The notes below the pieces were generated by a model that saw only the letters and a list, made by a program, of their open reading frames with translations, made no database searches and had not been told where the DNA came from. Positions 46,515 through 56,280 of a DNA stretch of 64,000 nucleotides are shown piece after piece. Positions within the stretch are counted from its first letter, which is position 1, and each line of letters opens with the position of its first letter. A program made the translations under genes and the position numbers. Source of the stretch: Pseudomonadota bacterium (GTDB lineage Bacteria; Pseudomonadota; Alphaproteobacteria; UBA8366); NCBI GenBank assembly GCA_036339585.1, contig JAYZAS010000019.1, positions 1 to 64,000 on the forward strand, written 5' to 3'.

Positions 46515-48626
46515 ATGAGCCTAACGCTCGCAATCCAATCAGCAGTAAGCGGTCTTCAGTCAACTCAGAGAGCGCTGCAGGTCACCTCTGAAAATATCGC
46601 TAACGTCAATACCGATGGTTACTCGCGTAAAGATGTTTCGTTCTCTCAAACAACGCTTGCCGGGGTTGGGGTTGGGGTTGAAATAGCTGCAATTACACGC
46701 ACTGTAGACGAATTTCTATTGCGACAGATTCGAGAAACTCAAACCATAACCAATAATTATGAAGTGCGCGATAAATTCATGTCTGAAATTCAGGCATTGT
46801 TTGGCACCCCATCAGACGATAATTCTGTCGCGACTTCCCTAGTCGCCTTAAAAAATGCTTTCGAAGCGCTAGCACTAACACCGGAAAATCAGGCTTTTCA
46901 GTTTGAAGCCATTGCCGAGGCGCGTGAGCTAGCGCTCAGGATTCGTACTCTTGGAGAAAATATCCAGCGTCTCCGCACCGAGGCAGATGAAGAAATTGCG
47001 CGCCTTGTAAGCCTTACCGATGCCAGCATCGAGAATGTCTCTGCACTCAATGTGCAAATTCAGAGGGGAGAATTAATTGGTGAAGATACCAGTTCACTCA
47101 GAGATGGCCGTGACCGTGAGCTGGAAGCACTATCGGAAATGATTGACATTCAGGCAATAGAGAATTCAGACGGCCGGATCGATCTTTTTACAAAAGGTGG
47201 AAGAACACTTTTAACTGGTAGCATTGCGATTGCTATGGATCATAGTGCAGCAGGAGGATTGAATGCCGTCACACAATATCTTGACCCAGACGATCCCGCT
47301 TATCCAGGTGGTATTACGGGTATTTTTCTTAATGGCTCGACAGCCGCAGCGGATGATATCACCTCAGAAATAAGTGGTGGACAACTTCAGGCACTCATTG
47401 CCTTGCGGGATAGGGTCTTACCAGATTTACAGTCTGAGTTGGACCAACTGACTAAAACCATTGTGCATGAAGTAAACAATCAACATAACAAAGGTACGGC
47501 GACACCGCCTCCGACCAGCCTAACGAGCACACACAGCTTTGCGACAACCGACGACATACAAGGCACTGGTGCCGTGCGAATATCGGTAATTGACCGTACA
47601 ACCGGTGCGGTCGTTGAAAATCTTGATATCGCTGATCTTAGTACCATTGGCGATGCCGGATCCATGGTGAACTCAATAGATCTTATGACCAACGCATCTG
47701 CATCAATTAATTCTAATGGCAACATTGTGATCAGTTCCGATGATGCAGCAAACGGTATCGCAATTAATGTGAGTACAAGCGCATACACTACAATCGGAGG
47801 GAATACCCGAAATTTCGCACACTACTTTGGGTTTAATGACATGTTCCAAACGGTTACCGATAATTCCGATTACAATTCTTTTGTGTCTTCTCAACAGGCT
47901 GATAGTACTACTGCTTTAGGAATAGCTGGAACGCTTACTTTTGATATCGACCAAAGTACCGCCGCAACCGTAAACTATGCCGCAGGAGACGATCTTGAGG
48001 CCATAGCGAATAATATAGATACAACGGCCGCGATATCGAGCGCCAATATTACTGCTTTCGTGGCTAATGATGCAAGCGGCAGGCGACTTGTTATAATGAG
48101 CGACGACAACAGTAACTTTATTGTTACCGATAGCGGCACCCTTCTATCGGGCATCAACATGGATATCGATGAACGCAGATTTTCCAATGTGTTAGAGGTT
48201 CGCTCCGAGATTGCCGACGACCCAACGCTGGTCGCGCGCGGCACACTTAGCTTAACAGCCGCAGCGACAGAAGATGGAATCGTCTCTGGGGATGGCACCG
48301 CGGCAAATAACATTGCTGGACGTTTTGATGCCCAGTTAGACTTTGCAACATATGGGGGCATAGCGGGCACAAGCACAACCATATCTGGGTATGCATCACA
48401 AATGTTATCGTTACAGGCCTCACTTGCTGCAGAGGCAAAGAATCAATTTGAATTTAATGGTGCCTACCTTGAGTCCCTTAAGTTCCGAAGTGATGGAGAA
48501 AAGGGCGTCAACTTAGATGAAGAACTTTCTGAACTCGTTATTCTCGAACAAGCATTCAATGCTGCAGCAAGAATAGTCTCGGTTGTTGATGCGATGTTTG
48601 ATGAACTCTTTAACTCCGTCACATAG
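46515..48626 (+). CDS. flgK: Flagellar hook-associated protein 1, FlgK
   Basis: A 703-residue junction protein. N-terminal helix LQVTSENIANVNTDGYSRKD, the coiled-coil part with VALKNAFEALALTPENQAF, and a C-terminal DEELSELVILEQAFNAAARI. The 330-560 region is beta-rich, Ser/Thr/Asn/Asp-heavy and longer than in E. coli (547 residues), as often in surface-exposed variable domains. It is secreted by the type III exporter. Confidence 0.95.
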   Translation: MSLTLAIQSAVSGLQSTQRALQVTSENIANVNTDGYSRKDVSFSQTTLAGVGVGVEIAAITRTVDEFLLRQIRETQTITNNYEVRDKFMSEIQALFGTPSDDNSVATSLVALKNAFEALALTPENQAFQFEAIAEARELALRIRTLGENIQRLRTEADEEIARLVSLTDASIENVSALNVQIQRGELIGEDTSSLRDGRDRELEALSEMIDIQAIENSDGRIDLFTKGGRTLLTGSIAIAMDHSAAGGLNAVTQYLDPDDPAYPGGITGIFLNGSTAAADDITSEISGGQLQALIALRDRVLPDLQSELDQLTKTIVHEVNNQHNKGTATPPPTSLTSTHSFATTDDIQGTGAVRISVIDRTTGAVVENLDIADLSTIGDAGSMVNSIDLMTNASASINSNGNIVISSDDAANGIAINVSTSAYTTIGGNTRNFAHYFGFNDMFQTVTDNSDYNSFVSSQQADSTTALGIAGTLTFDIDQSTAATVNYAAGDDLEAIANNIDTTAAISSANITAFVANDASGRRLVIMSDDNSNFIVTDSGTLLSGINMDIDERRFSNVLEVRSEIADDPTLVARGTLSLTAAATEDGIVSGDGTAANNIAGRFDAQLDFATYGGIAGTSTTISGYASQMLSLQASLAAEAKNQFEFNGAYLESLKFRSDGEKGVNLDEELSELVILEQAFNAAARIVSVVDAMFDELFNSVT

Positions 48627-48637
48627 AGGCTGTTAAA

Positions 48638-49591
48638 ATGGTTACCAGGATAGGATCCCATGCTCAAAGCCAAATAGTTCTGCAAGCCACACTTCGTACA
48701 CAAGCAAGATTATTTGATAGCCAAACTCAAGTAGCAACAGGTAAAAAGACGCAGACTTTTTCTGGACTTGCGGGTGATGCACAACGCCTTCTGAATGCTA
48801 AAGCTGATCTTGCCAAAACCGATCAATTTCTTGAAAATATAGAAATCGCTGAGCAGCGCCTCGATATGATGTTATTCTCAGTAGATCGGGTTGATGAGGT
48901 TGCTCGAGAGATGCGTTCACTTTTCCAGAGTGCTCGTAATGGTGACACCGCAAATGTTCTCGACGTTCCCAATATGGCCGAACAGTTTCGTGACCTGGTT
49001 GTCGATCTGCTAAATTCAAAAGACAACGAACGCTTTTTATTTTCTGGGGGAAAGACCGATACAAAACCCGTCGATCTTGGCAACGGCGTTTATACAGCCC
49101 CTGCTCCACCGCCATATGATGACGGCCCGGACACTGGCTATTATGAAGGGGATGACACTGTTAATTCGGTGAGAATCGATAATAGTTTTGTTGTCTCCTA
49201 CGGTGTTTTAGCCAATGCTGACCCTTTCGAGAAAGTAATAAGGGCGTTGGATAATATAGCGCAAATGTCTTTTACTGAGCCTCCTACTGCGGACGAACTC
49301 GCAGTCGTAGAAGCAGCTATCACAGAACTAAATGAGGCAATAGAGGACAATGGCGTCAATCCAACCCTTCAGAATATTGCATCGGGAATCGCGCTCGATC
49401 AAAACCTGATTGCAGAACAACGCAGCAAGCATAGAAGTGTCAAAGTTTTCCTTGAAACTAAAATTGGTGATATTGAAAACGTGAATACAGCTGAAGCAGT
49501 TGCTAAACTAAACTTTGAGCAAGTACAATTAGAAGCATCGTTTCAGGTCATCTCGCGCATACAACGCCTCACCTTAAACACCTTTTTTTAA
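48638..49591 (+). CDS. flgL: Flagellar hook-associated protein 3, FlgL
   Basis: A 317-residue junction protein. N-terminal QVATGKKTQTFSGLAGDAQR and the LNSKDNERFLFSGGKTDTKP block, plus a flagellin-like C-terminal helix (NFEQVQLEASFQVISRIQ), identify FlgL. It follows flgK by 11 bases. Confidence 0.93.
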   Translation: MVTRIGSHAQSQIVLQATLRTQARLFDSQTQVATGKKTQTFSGLAGDAQRLLNAKADLAKTDQFLENIEIAEQRLDMMLFSVDRVDEVAREMRSLFQSARNGDTANVLDVPNMAEQFRDLVVDLLNSKDNERFLFSGGKTDTKPVDLGNGVYTAPAPPPYDDGPDTGYYEGDDTVNSVRIDNSFVVSYGVLANADPFEKVIRALDNIAQMSFTEPPTADELAVVEAAITELNEAIEDNGVNPTLQNIASGIALDQNLIAEQRSKHRSVKVFLETKIGDIENVNTAEAVAKLNFEQVQLEASFQVISRIQRLTLNTFF

Positions 49592-49699
49592 ATGTCTGAT
49601 AAAAAGTAGACTGCTGAGGTATGCATATTTTAGATAACGTAAGAACCTATGTTTCTTGCTTTGCGCAGTGCAGGGTCTCCGATTATGGATTCGACATAA

Positions 49700-51769
49700 A
49701 TGGCATCACGGTCCGAGGATAAATCACCTGACGGTTTTTTTGTTGGGTCTGCAAATCAAGTACTTGATCAAATCCTATTACGCATTGATGATGGCCAGCA
49801 CGAGAGCGCGGAAAATATCCTACGCCAATTGATTAAAAATCGCCCCGGCCACGCTGAATCTTGGAACCTGCGAGGAGTGAATGCAATCAAAGGAGGTGGT
49901 ATTGAGTTAGCGATTGAGTGCTTCACAAAAGCATCCAATATAAACAGCAATAACGCTGTCTATGCTGCAAACCTCGGCAACGCTCTGGGGCTGGATAAAA
50001 GGTGGGGGCAGGCGGCAGGGGCTTGGTCACGTGCAATATTACTAGCACCAAAAAATCCGGAGCATCAGCTAGGGCTCGCAATCTGCATGATGCATCAAGG
50101 TAAGATAACGGAGGCTTTAGAACAAGGAGACCATGCTCTGCAGATGCACCCGCCACCGGAGGTAATATTTACGTTTGCTAAATCACTTTCCAAACACGGC
50201 CAACTTAAGCCTGCAATCAATGCTTACACGGCTGGTCTTTCTCAACAACCAGAGAATACCGAAGCTAAATTCCAACTCGGTGCGTTATTTCAAAAGTTGG
50301 GCGATCTTAAAAATGCCGCAGATTGCTTTCGGGCAATTCATTTGCGTGATCCTAATAACGTAGAAGTACTCTGCCGCCTCTCTGCAATAGCCCGTGAACT
50401 AGGGCAAACAGAAGAAGCAATTCAAGCCGGGGAGCGAACTCTTTCCCTAGACCCCGATTCCGCCGAGGCTCACAATAATCTCGGGCTGGCGCTTTGTGAT
50501 TTAAGCAAATATTCAGAGGCGGTTGAGCATTTTGAGGCAGCACTTACAACCACCAGCGCCCGCTATGAAACATTGAATAACCTTGGGGTTGCTCATCAGG
50601 CTCTCGGGAATTTGGATAAAGCGGAACATGTCTTGCGCCGTGCCCTCATGATTAGCAGCTCATTGCCCGCGGCTGAACGTAACCTTGGGAACGTATTGCG
50701 GCAAGCCGAAAGGTTTGATGAGGCACTGTCATGCTATCAGCGTGCGCTCAAAAAAAACCCGTTAGATTTTACGACTTATGCAAACATTGGGCTATTACTT
50801 ATCAATCTTAATCGGCCAGCCGATGCAATTACAATTTATGAGAAAGCACTATCACTCAAACCTAATCATTTGGGTATTCGTAAAAGTCTAGGCATAGCTC
50901 AATTGCAGTGTGGCAATTTACAAGAGGGCTTTCGTAATTACGAAGCGAGGCTCCCAAAAAAAGACTGCTTCTCAAAAATTCCAAGATGGTTTCCTGATTG
51001 CAACGCTCACTCTGTGCTTGTTACAGCTGAACAAGGCTTCGGTGATACGTTGCAGTTTTGCCGGTACCTCAATCGACTTGTAGAAATGGGATTAAAAGTA
51101 ACCTTTGCCTGTCAACCTACCTTGGTCCGTCTGATGAGAACTGTAAATGCTGCAATTACTGTGATTTCAAAAAATGATAAATTACCTGAAACTGACGCGC
51201 ACATTCCGTTACTTAGCCTGCCATTCGCTCTTAAGAGTACTTTAGAAACGATCCCAGCAGATTGCCCGTATCTTTCGGCGGATGCGGCTCTCACTCCAAA
51301 ATGGCGTAAAATTACCGACAAGGCGGTTAAAAGCGTCGGTCTCGTTTGGTCAGGAAATCCGCACCGCCAGGATGATCGCATGCGCTCATGTCCACCAGAA
51401 TTATTACGCAAGTTGTTATGCATGAAAGAAATTGACTTCTATTCATTGCAAAAGGAAGGAACCCCAACCGACCTTGAAGGAATTATGGATTTGGGCTCTC
51501 ATCTTACAGACTTCGCTGAAACAGCGGCCCTAATCAACTCGTTAGATATTGTTGTTACGGTTGACACAGCAATGGCCCATTTAGCCGGCGCTCTCGGCAA
51601 GCCTGTGTGGGTGATGTTGGGTAATACGGCGGATTGGCGATATTTTTTAGAGCGCAATGATAGCCCGTGGTATCCTCAGATGCGGTTATTCCGACAAAAA
51701 AGGCCCGGTGCTTGGGCCGATCTGATAAGTGATGTTGCAAAGGCATTGAGAGTTTGGGCTGCTGCTTGA
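49700..51769 (+). CDS. TPR protein with glycosyltransferase-9-like C-terminal domain (FlmG-like)
   Basis: A 689-residue protein with about ten TPR repeats (roughly residues 25-390; AEAHNNLGLALCDLSKYSEA is typical) and a C-terminal GT-B-like domain (about 425-689) with TAEQGFGDTLQFCRYLN and VTVDTAMAHLAGALGKPVW, similar to heptosyltransferase-type GT9. Caulobacter FlmG, a TPR-GT, glycosylates flagellins; this architecture is comparable. It directly follows flgL and faces flaF-flbT and the flagellins. A role in flagellin or hook-protein glycosylation is inferred from this context. Confidence 0.82.
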   Translation: MASRSEDKSPDGFFVGSANQVLDQILLRIDDGQHESAENILRQLIKNRPGHAESWNLRGVNAIKGGGIELAIECFTKASNINSNNAVYAANLGNALGLDKRWGQAAGAWSRAILLAPKNPEHQLGLAICMMHQGKITEALEQGDHALQMHPPPEVIFTFAKSLSKHGQLKPAINAYTAGLSQQPENTEAKFQLGALFQKLGDLKNAADCFRAIHLRDPNNVEVLCRLSAIARELGQTEEAIQAGERTLSLDPDSAEAHNNLGLALCDLSKYSEAVEHFEAALTTTSARYETLNNLGVAHQALGNLDKAEHVLRRALMISSSLPAAERNLGNVLRQAERFDEALSCYQRALKKNPLDFTTYANIGLLLINLNRPADAITIYEKALSLKPNHLGIRKSLGIAQLQCGNLQEGFRNYEARLPKKDCFSKIPRWFPDCNAHSVLVTAEQGFGDTLQFCRYLNRLVEMGLKVTFACQPTLVRLMRTVNAAITVISKNDKLPETDAHIPLLSLPFALKSTLETIPADCPYLSADAALTPKWRKITDKAVKSVGLVWSGNPHRQDDRMRSCPPELLRKLLCMKEIDFYSLQKEGTPTDLEGIMDLGSHLTDFAETAALINSLDIVVTVDTAMAHLAGALGKPVWVMLGNTADWRYFLERNDSPWYPQMRLFRQKRPGAWADLISDVAKALRVWAAA

Positions 51770-51917
51770 AACGAGCCCCCCAAATAAACCATAAGCCTTT
51801 AACTGGCTGTTAGGCATCTACAAATAATAATAATCCTTCCTTCTTGAAACCAAGCAACTGCCATTTGACAACTCCACCATCGCTGCCATTTTTAAGACAG
51901 ACACCGCACAGTTCAGG

Positions 51918-52364
51918 CTATGCGACAATTTCCTCATTCCTGAGGTTTGTTCTAACTTCAGCTGGCGGCTCATCGCCCGATACAGATACATCGATATCAT
52001 CTTCATCTGGCGTAGTTAAAAGCCCGGAAGCAATGTTTTTATTAATATCAATCAATACATTCAGTTTCTGAGTATCTGGTTCCGCCAAAGCGTTCACCGT
52101 GTGCTTATCTATGAATACACTCAAGCTCAAAACATTTTGTTTGATATTTTGGGGTAATGGATTTTCATCGGATGATATATCCGCCTGAAATATTGTCCAT
52201 AACCGCCAATTTAACCTTAGAGCAGCTTTATATGAGTCAATATCCCCTGGGTTGGAAAGACAGTCATCAAGCATTCGAGCTGCCTCTAAAAGAGCTTTCG
52301 CTTCGTTTTGAGAAGTGTTTGTGCCAAATTTTTCATAAGATTGATAGGCGCTAGGCTGTGACAT
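51918..52364 (-). CDS. flaF: Flagellin regulator FlaF
   Basis: A 148-residue FlaF-family protein. The first 115 residues match the family (YQSYEKFGTNTSQNEAKALL, ALRLNWRLWTIFQADI, INKNIASGLL); an acidic tail of about 30 follows. In Caulobacter FlaF acts with FlbT and a flagellin to control flagellin translation and secretion. It overlaps flbT by 14 bases. Confidence 0.9.
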   Translation of the reverse strand: MSQPSAYQSYEKFGTNTSQNEAKALLEAARMLDDCLSNPGDIDSYKAALRLNWRLWTIFQADISSDENPLPQNIKQNVLSLSVFIDKHTVNALAEPDTQKLNVLIDINKNIASGLLTTPDEDDIDVSVSGDEPPAEVRTNLRNEEIVA

Positions 52365-52743
52365 GCTTCAACACCTCTTGTTCATATTTCATTAATTTAC
52401 GGCATTTTTTTAAAGCACCGTATACATCGCCGGTAATAACGTCTTTTCCAATCTCAAATACAATAGAAGTTGAACTCGGAACGGCTTTTATGAATTGTTT
52501 AACCAACTGATTAAATTTCTGCTGATAATAACGATCTTTTTCTGGGAACATGTAAAGCATCTGGACCATAAAATATATCCGTTTGGCAGGTGTATCTGCC
52601 TCCTCTTCTGACATAATATCACGCTCCCGCAAAATACTGGCTTTGTTCTCAAGTACGAGTTCTGACTTTTCCCCGCCATTTAAGATAACAGCCTGATTGA
52701 TAGCCACTTTTTCTCCAGGCTTTAGGACTATTTTTAATGGCAT
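52351..52743 (-). CDS. flbT: Flagellin post-transcriptional regulator FlbT
   Basis: A 130-residue homologue of Caulobacter FlbT, which binds flagellin mRNA leader and represses it until the hook is done. The N-terminus MPLKIVLKPGEKVAINQAVI and RIYFMVQMLYMFPEKD are family hallmarks. It lies downstream of the first flagellin, beyond a terminator, so read-through or its own promoter must express it. Confidence 0.92.
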   Translation of the reverse strand: MPLKIVLKPGEKVAINQAVILNGGEKSELVLENKASILRERDIMSEEEADTPAKRIYFMVQMLYMFPEKDRYYQQKFNQLVKQFIKAVPSSTSIVFEIGKDVITGDVYGALKKCRKLMKYEQEVLKHVTA

Positions 52744-52884
52744 TACAGAGAAGCCTCAAGAATTATAACAATTGTACTTTACCGAAACAAAAATGCTTAC
52801 TGCGAAAAGGGTATTCAATTTCCGTACCAAAATAGCATTTTTCAAAGTTTTATGATCTTTGATCCCCAGAATAAGGTAAAAAAA

Positions 52885-52909
52885 GGGGGCCCAAGTTAGA
52901 CGGGCCCCC
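52885..52909 (-). terminator. Rho-independent terminator of flagellin gene 1
   Basis: Minus strand: GGGGGCCC, nine-base loop, GGGCCCCC, then T7 (52878-52884). It lies 26 bases past the flagellin stop, a textbook intrinsic terminator for a highly expressed gene. Confidence 0.9.
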
Positions 52910-52935
52910 GAATTAAGCTTAGTTTTTTATTATTT

Positions 52936-53763
52936 TTAACCGAAGAGAGCCAGAATTGACCGCTCACTCTGGGCGGCCAGAGCCAAAGAGTTGATGCCGA
53001 GTTGCTGACGTGTTTGTAGGGCCAGCAGATTAGCACTCTCCTTATTCAGGTCTGCAAGGGTCAATTTGCCCGCGCCGTCCTGAAGCGTGCCAATTAAATT
53101 ATCACCAAAATCTAATCGCGTCTGCAATATCGATGCGCTAGAACCTAGAGTTGACGCATTTGAGCGTAACTCGGTGATAGCACTATTCACTGCCGTGATT
53201 GCAGTATCGATTGCAGTGGTGTCGGCAAAGTTATTGGTAGCATTGGCAATATTTAAGCCCGTAGATGCTGTCGTCGAATCGAGACCCGAAATCGTTAAGG
53301 TACTCGAAGCATCCTCGTTAAAGTCAATGATTAGGTTATCAGCCGAAGCCTTAACCAAATTTGTGCCATTAAAACTCGCATCGTTCGCCAAATCATCAAT
53401 CTGACTTAAAATGTCGTTAAATTGCACTGCTAAAGTAGACTGCTCCGAGGTATCACCGGTTGCCTTAGCGTTGTTCGCAAGGCCCTTGGCCTGCTCAACT
53501 AGTTCTGTAATGGCGTCAAGACCGTCGATCGCAGCTGCAACTGACGAAATCCCCAAGTCAACATCATTGCGTAAAGCCGCAAAGTCATCCGCGCGGTTGT
53601 TTAGAGCCCCCGCGGTGAAAAATGCACTGGCTCCGTCTATCGGTGAACCAACTGCTAGTCCAGAGGCAAGACGATCTTGGGTCTTGCTAACAAGTGTAGA
53701 AGTGCGTTGCAGTGTCAAAAGGTTTGAACGCACAGCTGTCGTAAGCGTAATTTCATTACCCAT
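52936..53763 (-). CDS. Flagellin 1
   Basis: A 275-residue filament subunit with N-terminal D0/D1 (ITLTTAVRSNLLTLQRTSTL, VNNRADDFA-type helices) and C-terminal D1/D0 (LNKESANLLALQTRQQLGIN, ending ERSILALFG). There is only a short central region (about 130-170), so no large D2/D3 domain, as in alphaproteobacterial flagellins. It is closely similar to flagellin 2, mainly differing in residues 1-70. It has a sigma-54-type promoter at 53883-53897 and a strong terminator. Confidence 0.95.
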   Translation of the reverse strand: MGNEITLTTAVRSNLLTLQRTSTLVSKTQDRLASGLAVGSPIDGASAFFTAGALNNRADDFAALRNDVDLGISSVAAAIDGLDAITELVEQAKGLANNAKATGDTSEQSTLAVQFNDILSQIDDLANDASFNGTNLVKASADNLIIDFNEDASSTLTISGLDSTTASTGLNIANATNNFADTTAIDTAITAVNSAITELRSNASTLGSSASILQTRLDFGDNLIGTLQDGAGKLTLADLNKESANLLALQTRQQLGINSLALAAQSERSILALFG

Positions 53764-53882
53764 TTTTAGCTCCTTTTCTAGGACATATCAGCCGCTTTCT
53801 GCGACCGCTGAACACCCCAAGCCGGTTTCTCCATTTTAGGGCACCACTCACAAATCGAATGATAAAGTTCGACTGTTGTCAC

Positions 53883-53897
53883 GCAACAGATGTGCCA
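53883..53897 (-). promoter_or_regulatory. Putative sigma-54 promoter of flagellin 1
   Basis: Minus strand TGGCAC-ATCTG-TTGC: exact -24 and -12 core elements with the required spacing. It lies 120 bases before the flagellin start, leaving a leader of about 105 bases that could carry FlbT regulation. Confidence 0.8.
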
Positions 53898-54018
53898 CAG
53901 TATTGACCCACAAGTGACTGGGCATAAGCCTATGATTTTGAACCGGATTTTCTGACAGCTGCTTTTAAAAATTAGGAGAAGCGGCAAAATTTTCCTAAAA
54001 AACGGCAAAATGTGCCCA

Positions 54019-54040
54019 CCGGGCGGAATATTCTGCCCGG
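54019..54040 (-). terminator. Probable terminator of flagellin gene 2
   Basis: CCGGGC and GCCCGG flank an AT-rich GGAATATTCT that can pair further (near-perfect palindrome). It lies 47 bases past the flagellin 2 stop. A T-run (TTTTTT) follows only about 20 bases later on the minus strand, so strength is uncertain. Confidence 0.5.
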
Positions 54041-54086
54041 CAGTTTAATTCCCGAGGTGTTACCGCAGGTCAGTTGGACTTAATAA

Positions 54087-54914
54087 CTAACCGAACAAGG
54101 CTAACACGGCTCTCTCGCTTTGCGAGGCCAATGCCAGAGAATTGAGCCCAAGTTGTTGTCGCGTTTGAAGCGATAAGAGATTAGCACCTTCCTCATTCAG
54201 ATCTGCTAAAGTTAATGTGCCAGAACCCTCCAGCAGAGTGTTTGCCAGGTCCTCGGTAAAACTTAACCTTGTCTGCAAAATGGAGTTATTCGACCCAAGT
54301 GTTGCTGCGTTCCCTCTTAATTCGACAAGAGCACTATTAATTGCTGTCAAAGCAGTATCGATCGCAGCGCTATCAGCAAAGTTATTGGTAGCATTAGCAA
54401 TGTTTAACCCAGTTGTTGCAGTTGTTGAGTCAAGCCCGCTAACCGTGATGGTGTTGCTACTATCTTCATTGAAATCGATAATTAAGTTGTCTGGCGTTCC
54501 CTTGATGAGGTTGATACCATTGAAGCTGGCATCATTTGTCAAATCATCGAGCTGAGTAAGAATATCATTGAACTGCACCGCGAGAGTTGATCGTTCGTTG
54601 GTATCACCAGTAGCAGCGGCGTTATTGGCCAAACCCTTAGCTGTGCCCACAAGTTCGGTAATTGCCTCGATGCCTTGTAACCCGGCCGTAACTGTGCTTA
54701 TACCAAGCTCAATATTATCTTTTATCCGCGACAAATCATCTGCACGAAAATTTAATGATCTCGAGATAAAAAAAGCGGTAGCATCATCTTGTGCGCTATT
54801 AACCTTCAAACCAGTAGCTAAGCGCTCTTGAGTTATATCGGTTAGGCCAGCGGTTCGTTGAAGTGTCAGTAGGTTAGACCTTACTGCCACGGATAGGTTG
54901 ATCTTATCTACCAT
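54087..54914 (-). CDS. Flagellin 2
   Basis: A 275-residue flagellin and close paralogue of flagellin 1: the same length, and the shared core (LANNAxATGDTxExSTLA, DDLxNDASFNGxNLxK, LNIANATNNFAD) continues to the C-terminus LALFG. N-terminus INLSVAVRSNLLTLQR. Paired flagellins often form distinct filament zones. It has its own sigma-54-type promoter (55012-55026). Confidence 0.95.
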   Translation of the reverse strand: MVDKINLSVAVRSNLLTLQRTAGLTDITQERLATGLKVNSAQDDATAFFISRSLNFRADDLSRIKDNIELGISTVTAGLQGIEAITELVGTAKGLANNAAATGDTNERSTLAVQFNDILTQLDDLTNDASFNGINLIKGTPDNLIIDFNEDSSNTITVSGLDSTTATTGLNIANATNNFADSAAIDTALTAINSALVELRGNAATLGSNNSILQTRLSFTEDLANTLLEGSGTLTLADLNEEGANLLSLQTRQQLGLNSLALASQSERAVLALFG

Positions 54915-55011
54915 CTGTCATGTCCTTTCTGACTTTGACAATGGCGCTATGTGTGGCGGTTATACCTTTGGTGCGGATTTCCACTGAAGCGCCAAACCTA
55001 TTCCGAAAAGC

Positions 55012-55026
55012 GCAACGGACATGCCA
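55012..55026 (-). promoter_or_regulatory. Putative sigma-54 promoter of flagellin 2
   Basis: Minus strand TGGCAT-GTCCG-TTGC: one mismatch in the -24 box (TGGCAC expected), correct spacing and exact -12 core. It lies 98 bases before the flagellin 2 start. Confidence 0.6.
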
Positions 55027-55139
55027 ACAATTACTAAGCCCTAAGCATATGTTTTATATGAATATTTAATGCCAATTCCGATCCCAAAAAAGTTGGCGGC
55101 CGATTTCTACCGGGCATTTCTTACCACTAATGGAATATA

Positions 55140-56249
55140 TTACCCAGCTCGGGTATTTTCTATGAATTCAACTAATTTGCGCTTTATCCTAGCTATGTCC
55201 TGCGCATTCAAATCTATCGAAAATGGCAACCCAAGTACTCGATCTGCTAAGTCGTTTGTGACCGACAACTCTGCTTTGGGCGCATTCGCAAAGGCAGGCT
55301 CTCGATGACATCCACGGCTCCACCACTGTCGAACCTCAATCCGCTGAGTTTGCATAAACACTTTTGCTGCCTCTACAGACGTCTCCCGCAAAATTACGTT
55401 AAAGGTAGATTTAGCAAAATCTGTTTCCGATCCTGGCGCTAGTGTAATGCCGTCCACATTAGACAATGCACGCCTAAGCTGCACGGCACGCTCCCGTAAA
55501 CGGCACCGTAAATCCGGCCATGCGTCTAATGCCGCATGGCCTACAGCTGCTGAATATTCACTCATCTTCCCATTAAAACCGGCACCCTCTGCCAGCCGTT
55601 TCTTATGAAACCCAAAGTTACCATGCTGAAATAAAGCCTCGGCTCTATTGCTATCTCGACACATAATAAGACCACCCTCGCCGATACCAAGCGGTTTGGT
55701 GGCATGTAGACTAATCACAACAGGGCTCTGGCCAGCTTGGGCACTATCTATCCCTGCTGCAGAGTCAATCACAACAGGAATTCCTGTTTTAGCAGCTAGC
55801 TCATCCCATATATCAATATCAAGTGGAGCGCCAAACGGGGCCACAGCTAAGATAGCCCTCACCGGCTGGTTCAAATCTTCAAGAGCTTCGAGCACTAAAT
55901 TCCGATCTAGGGCCCAGCTATCCGGATCAACGTCCAGAAAAAATGGCGTAAGGCCCGCAGCTATAGCTGCGTGCGCACTAGCAACGAAAGTAAAAGACGG
56001 CATTAAGCATAGCCCGCTTTCGCCCGCCGACGCCTCACGCAAGGCCATAGCCAATCCGAGTGTTCCGCTCGAGGTCATTACGATATTCTGATAGTCGACC
56101 GAGAACATATCGGCGAAACGTGAGCGCAATCTTTGCTCCAATGGGCCATAATTGCTGTACCAACGATTGCTGTCGATTTCTGCCAAATATGGCATGATCA
56201 CTTCCGCCTGTGGCAAAGTTGGCCGCATCAAGGGAATATCATAATCCAT
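55140..56249 (-). CDS. DegT/DnrJ/EryC1/StrS-family sugar aminotransferase
   Basis: A 369-residue PLP-dependent enzyme of the nucleotide-sugar aminotransferase family. The Schiff-base lysine is K185 in SLHATKPLGIGEGG; D162 in VVIDSAAG and the TSSGTLGLAMAL block (60-70) fit PLP binding. Such enzymes make amino sugars such as pseudaminic or legionaminic acid precursors, which decorate flagellins. The closest enzyme is not known, and alternatives such as an unrelated amino-sugar pathway remain. It lies 31 bases downstream of the TPR-GT at 56281. Confidence 0.88.
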   Translation of the reverse strand: MDYDIPLMRPTLPQAEVIMPYLAEIDSNRWYSNYGPLEQRLRSRFADMFSVDYQNIVMTSSGTLGLAMALREASAGESGLCLMPSFTFVASAHAAIAAGLTPFFLDVDPDSWALDRNLVLEALEDLNQPVRAILAVAPFGAPLDIDIWDELAAKTGIPVVIDSAAGIDSAQAGQSPVVISLHATKPLGIGEGGLIMCRDSNRAEALFQHGNFGFHKKRLAEGAGFNGKMSEYSAAVGHAALDAWPDLRCRLRERAVQLRRALSNVDGITLAPGSETDFAKSTFNVILRETSVEAAKVFMQTQRIEVRQWWSRGCHREPAFANAPKAELSVTNDLADRVLGLPFSIDLNAQDIARIKRKLVEFIENTRAG

Positions 56250-56280
56250 TTTGATAGGTTCCCACTTTTTGTTGCATTTA

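Noticed and set aside
51770-51917. Hairpin between the TPR-GT gene and flaF
   Set aside because: The GCC/GGC stem has bulges and no T-run; not strong enough to list as a terminator.
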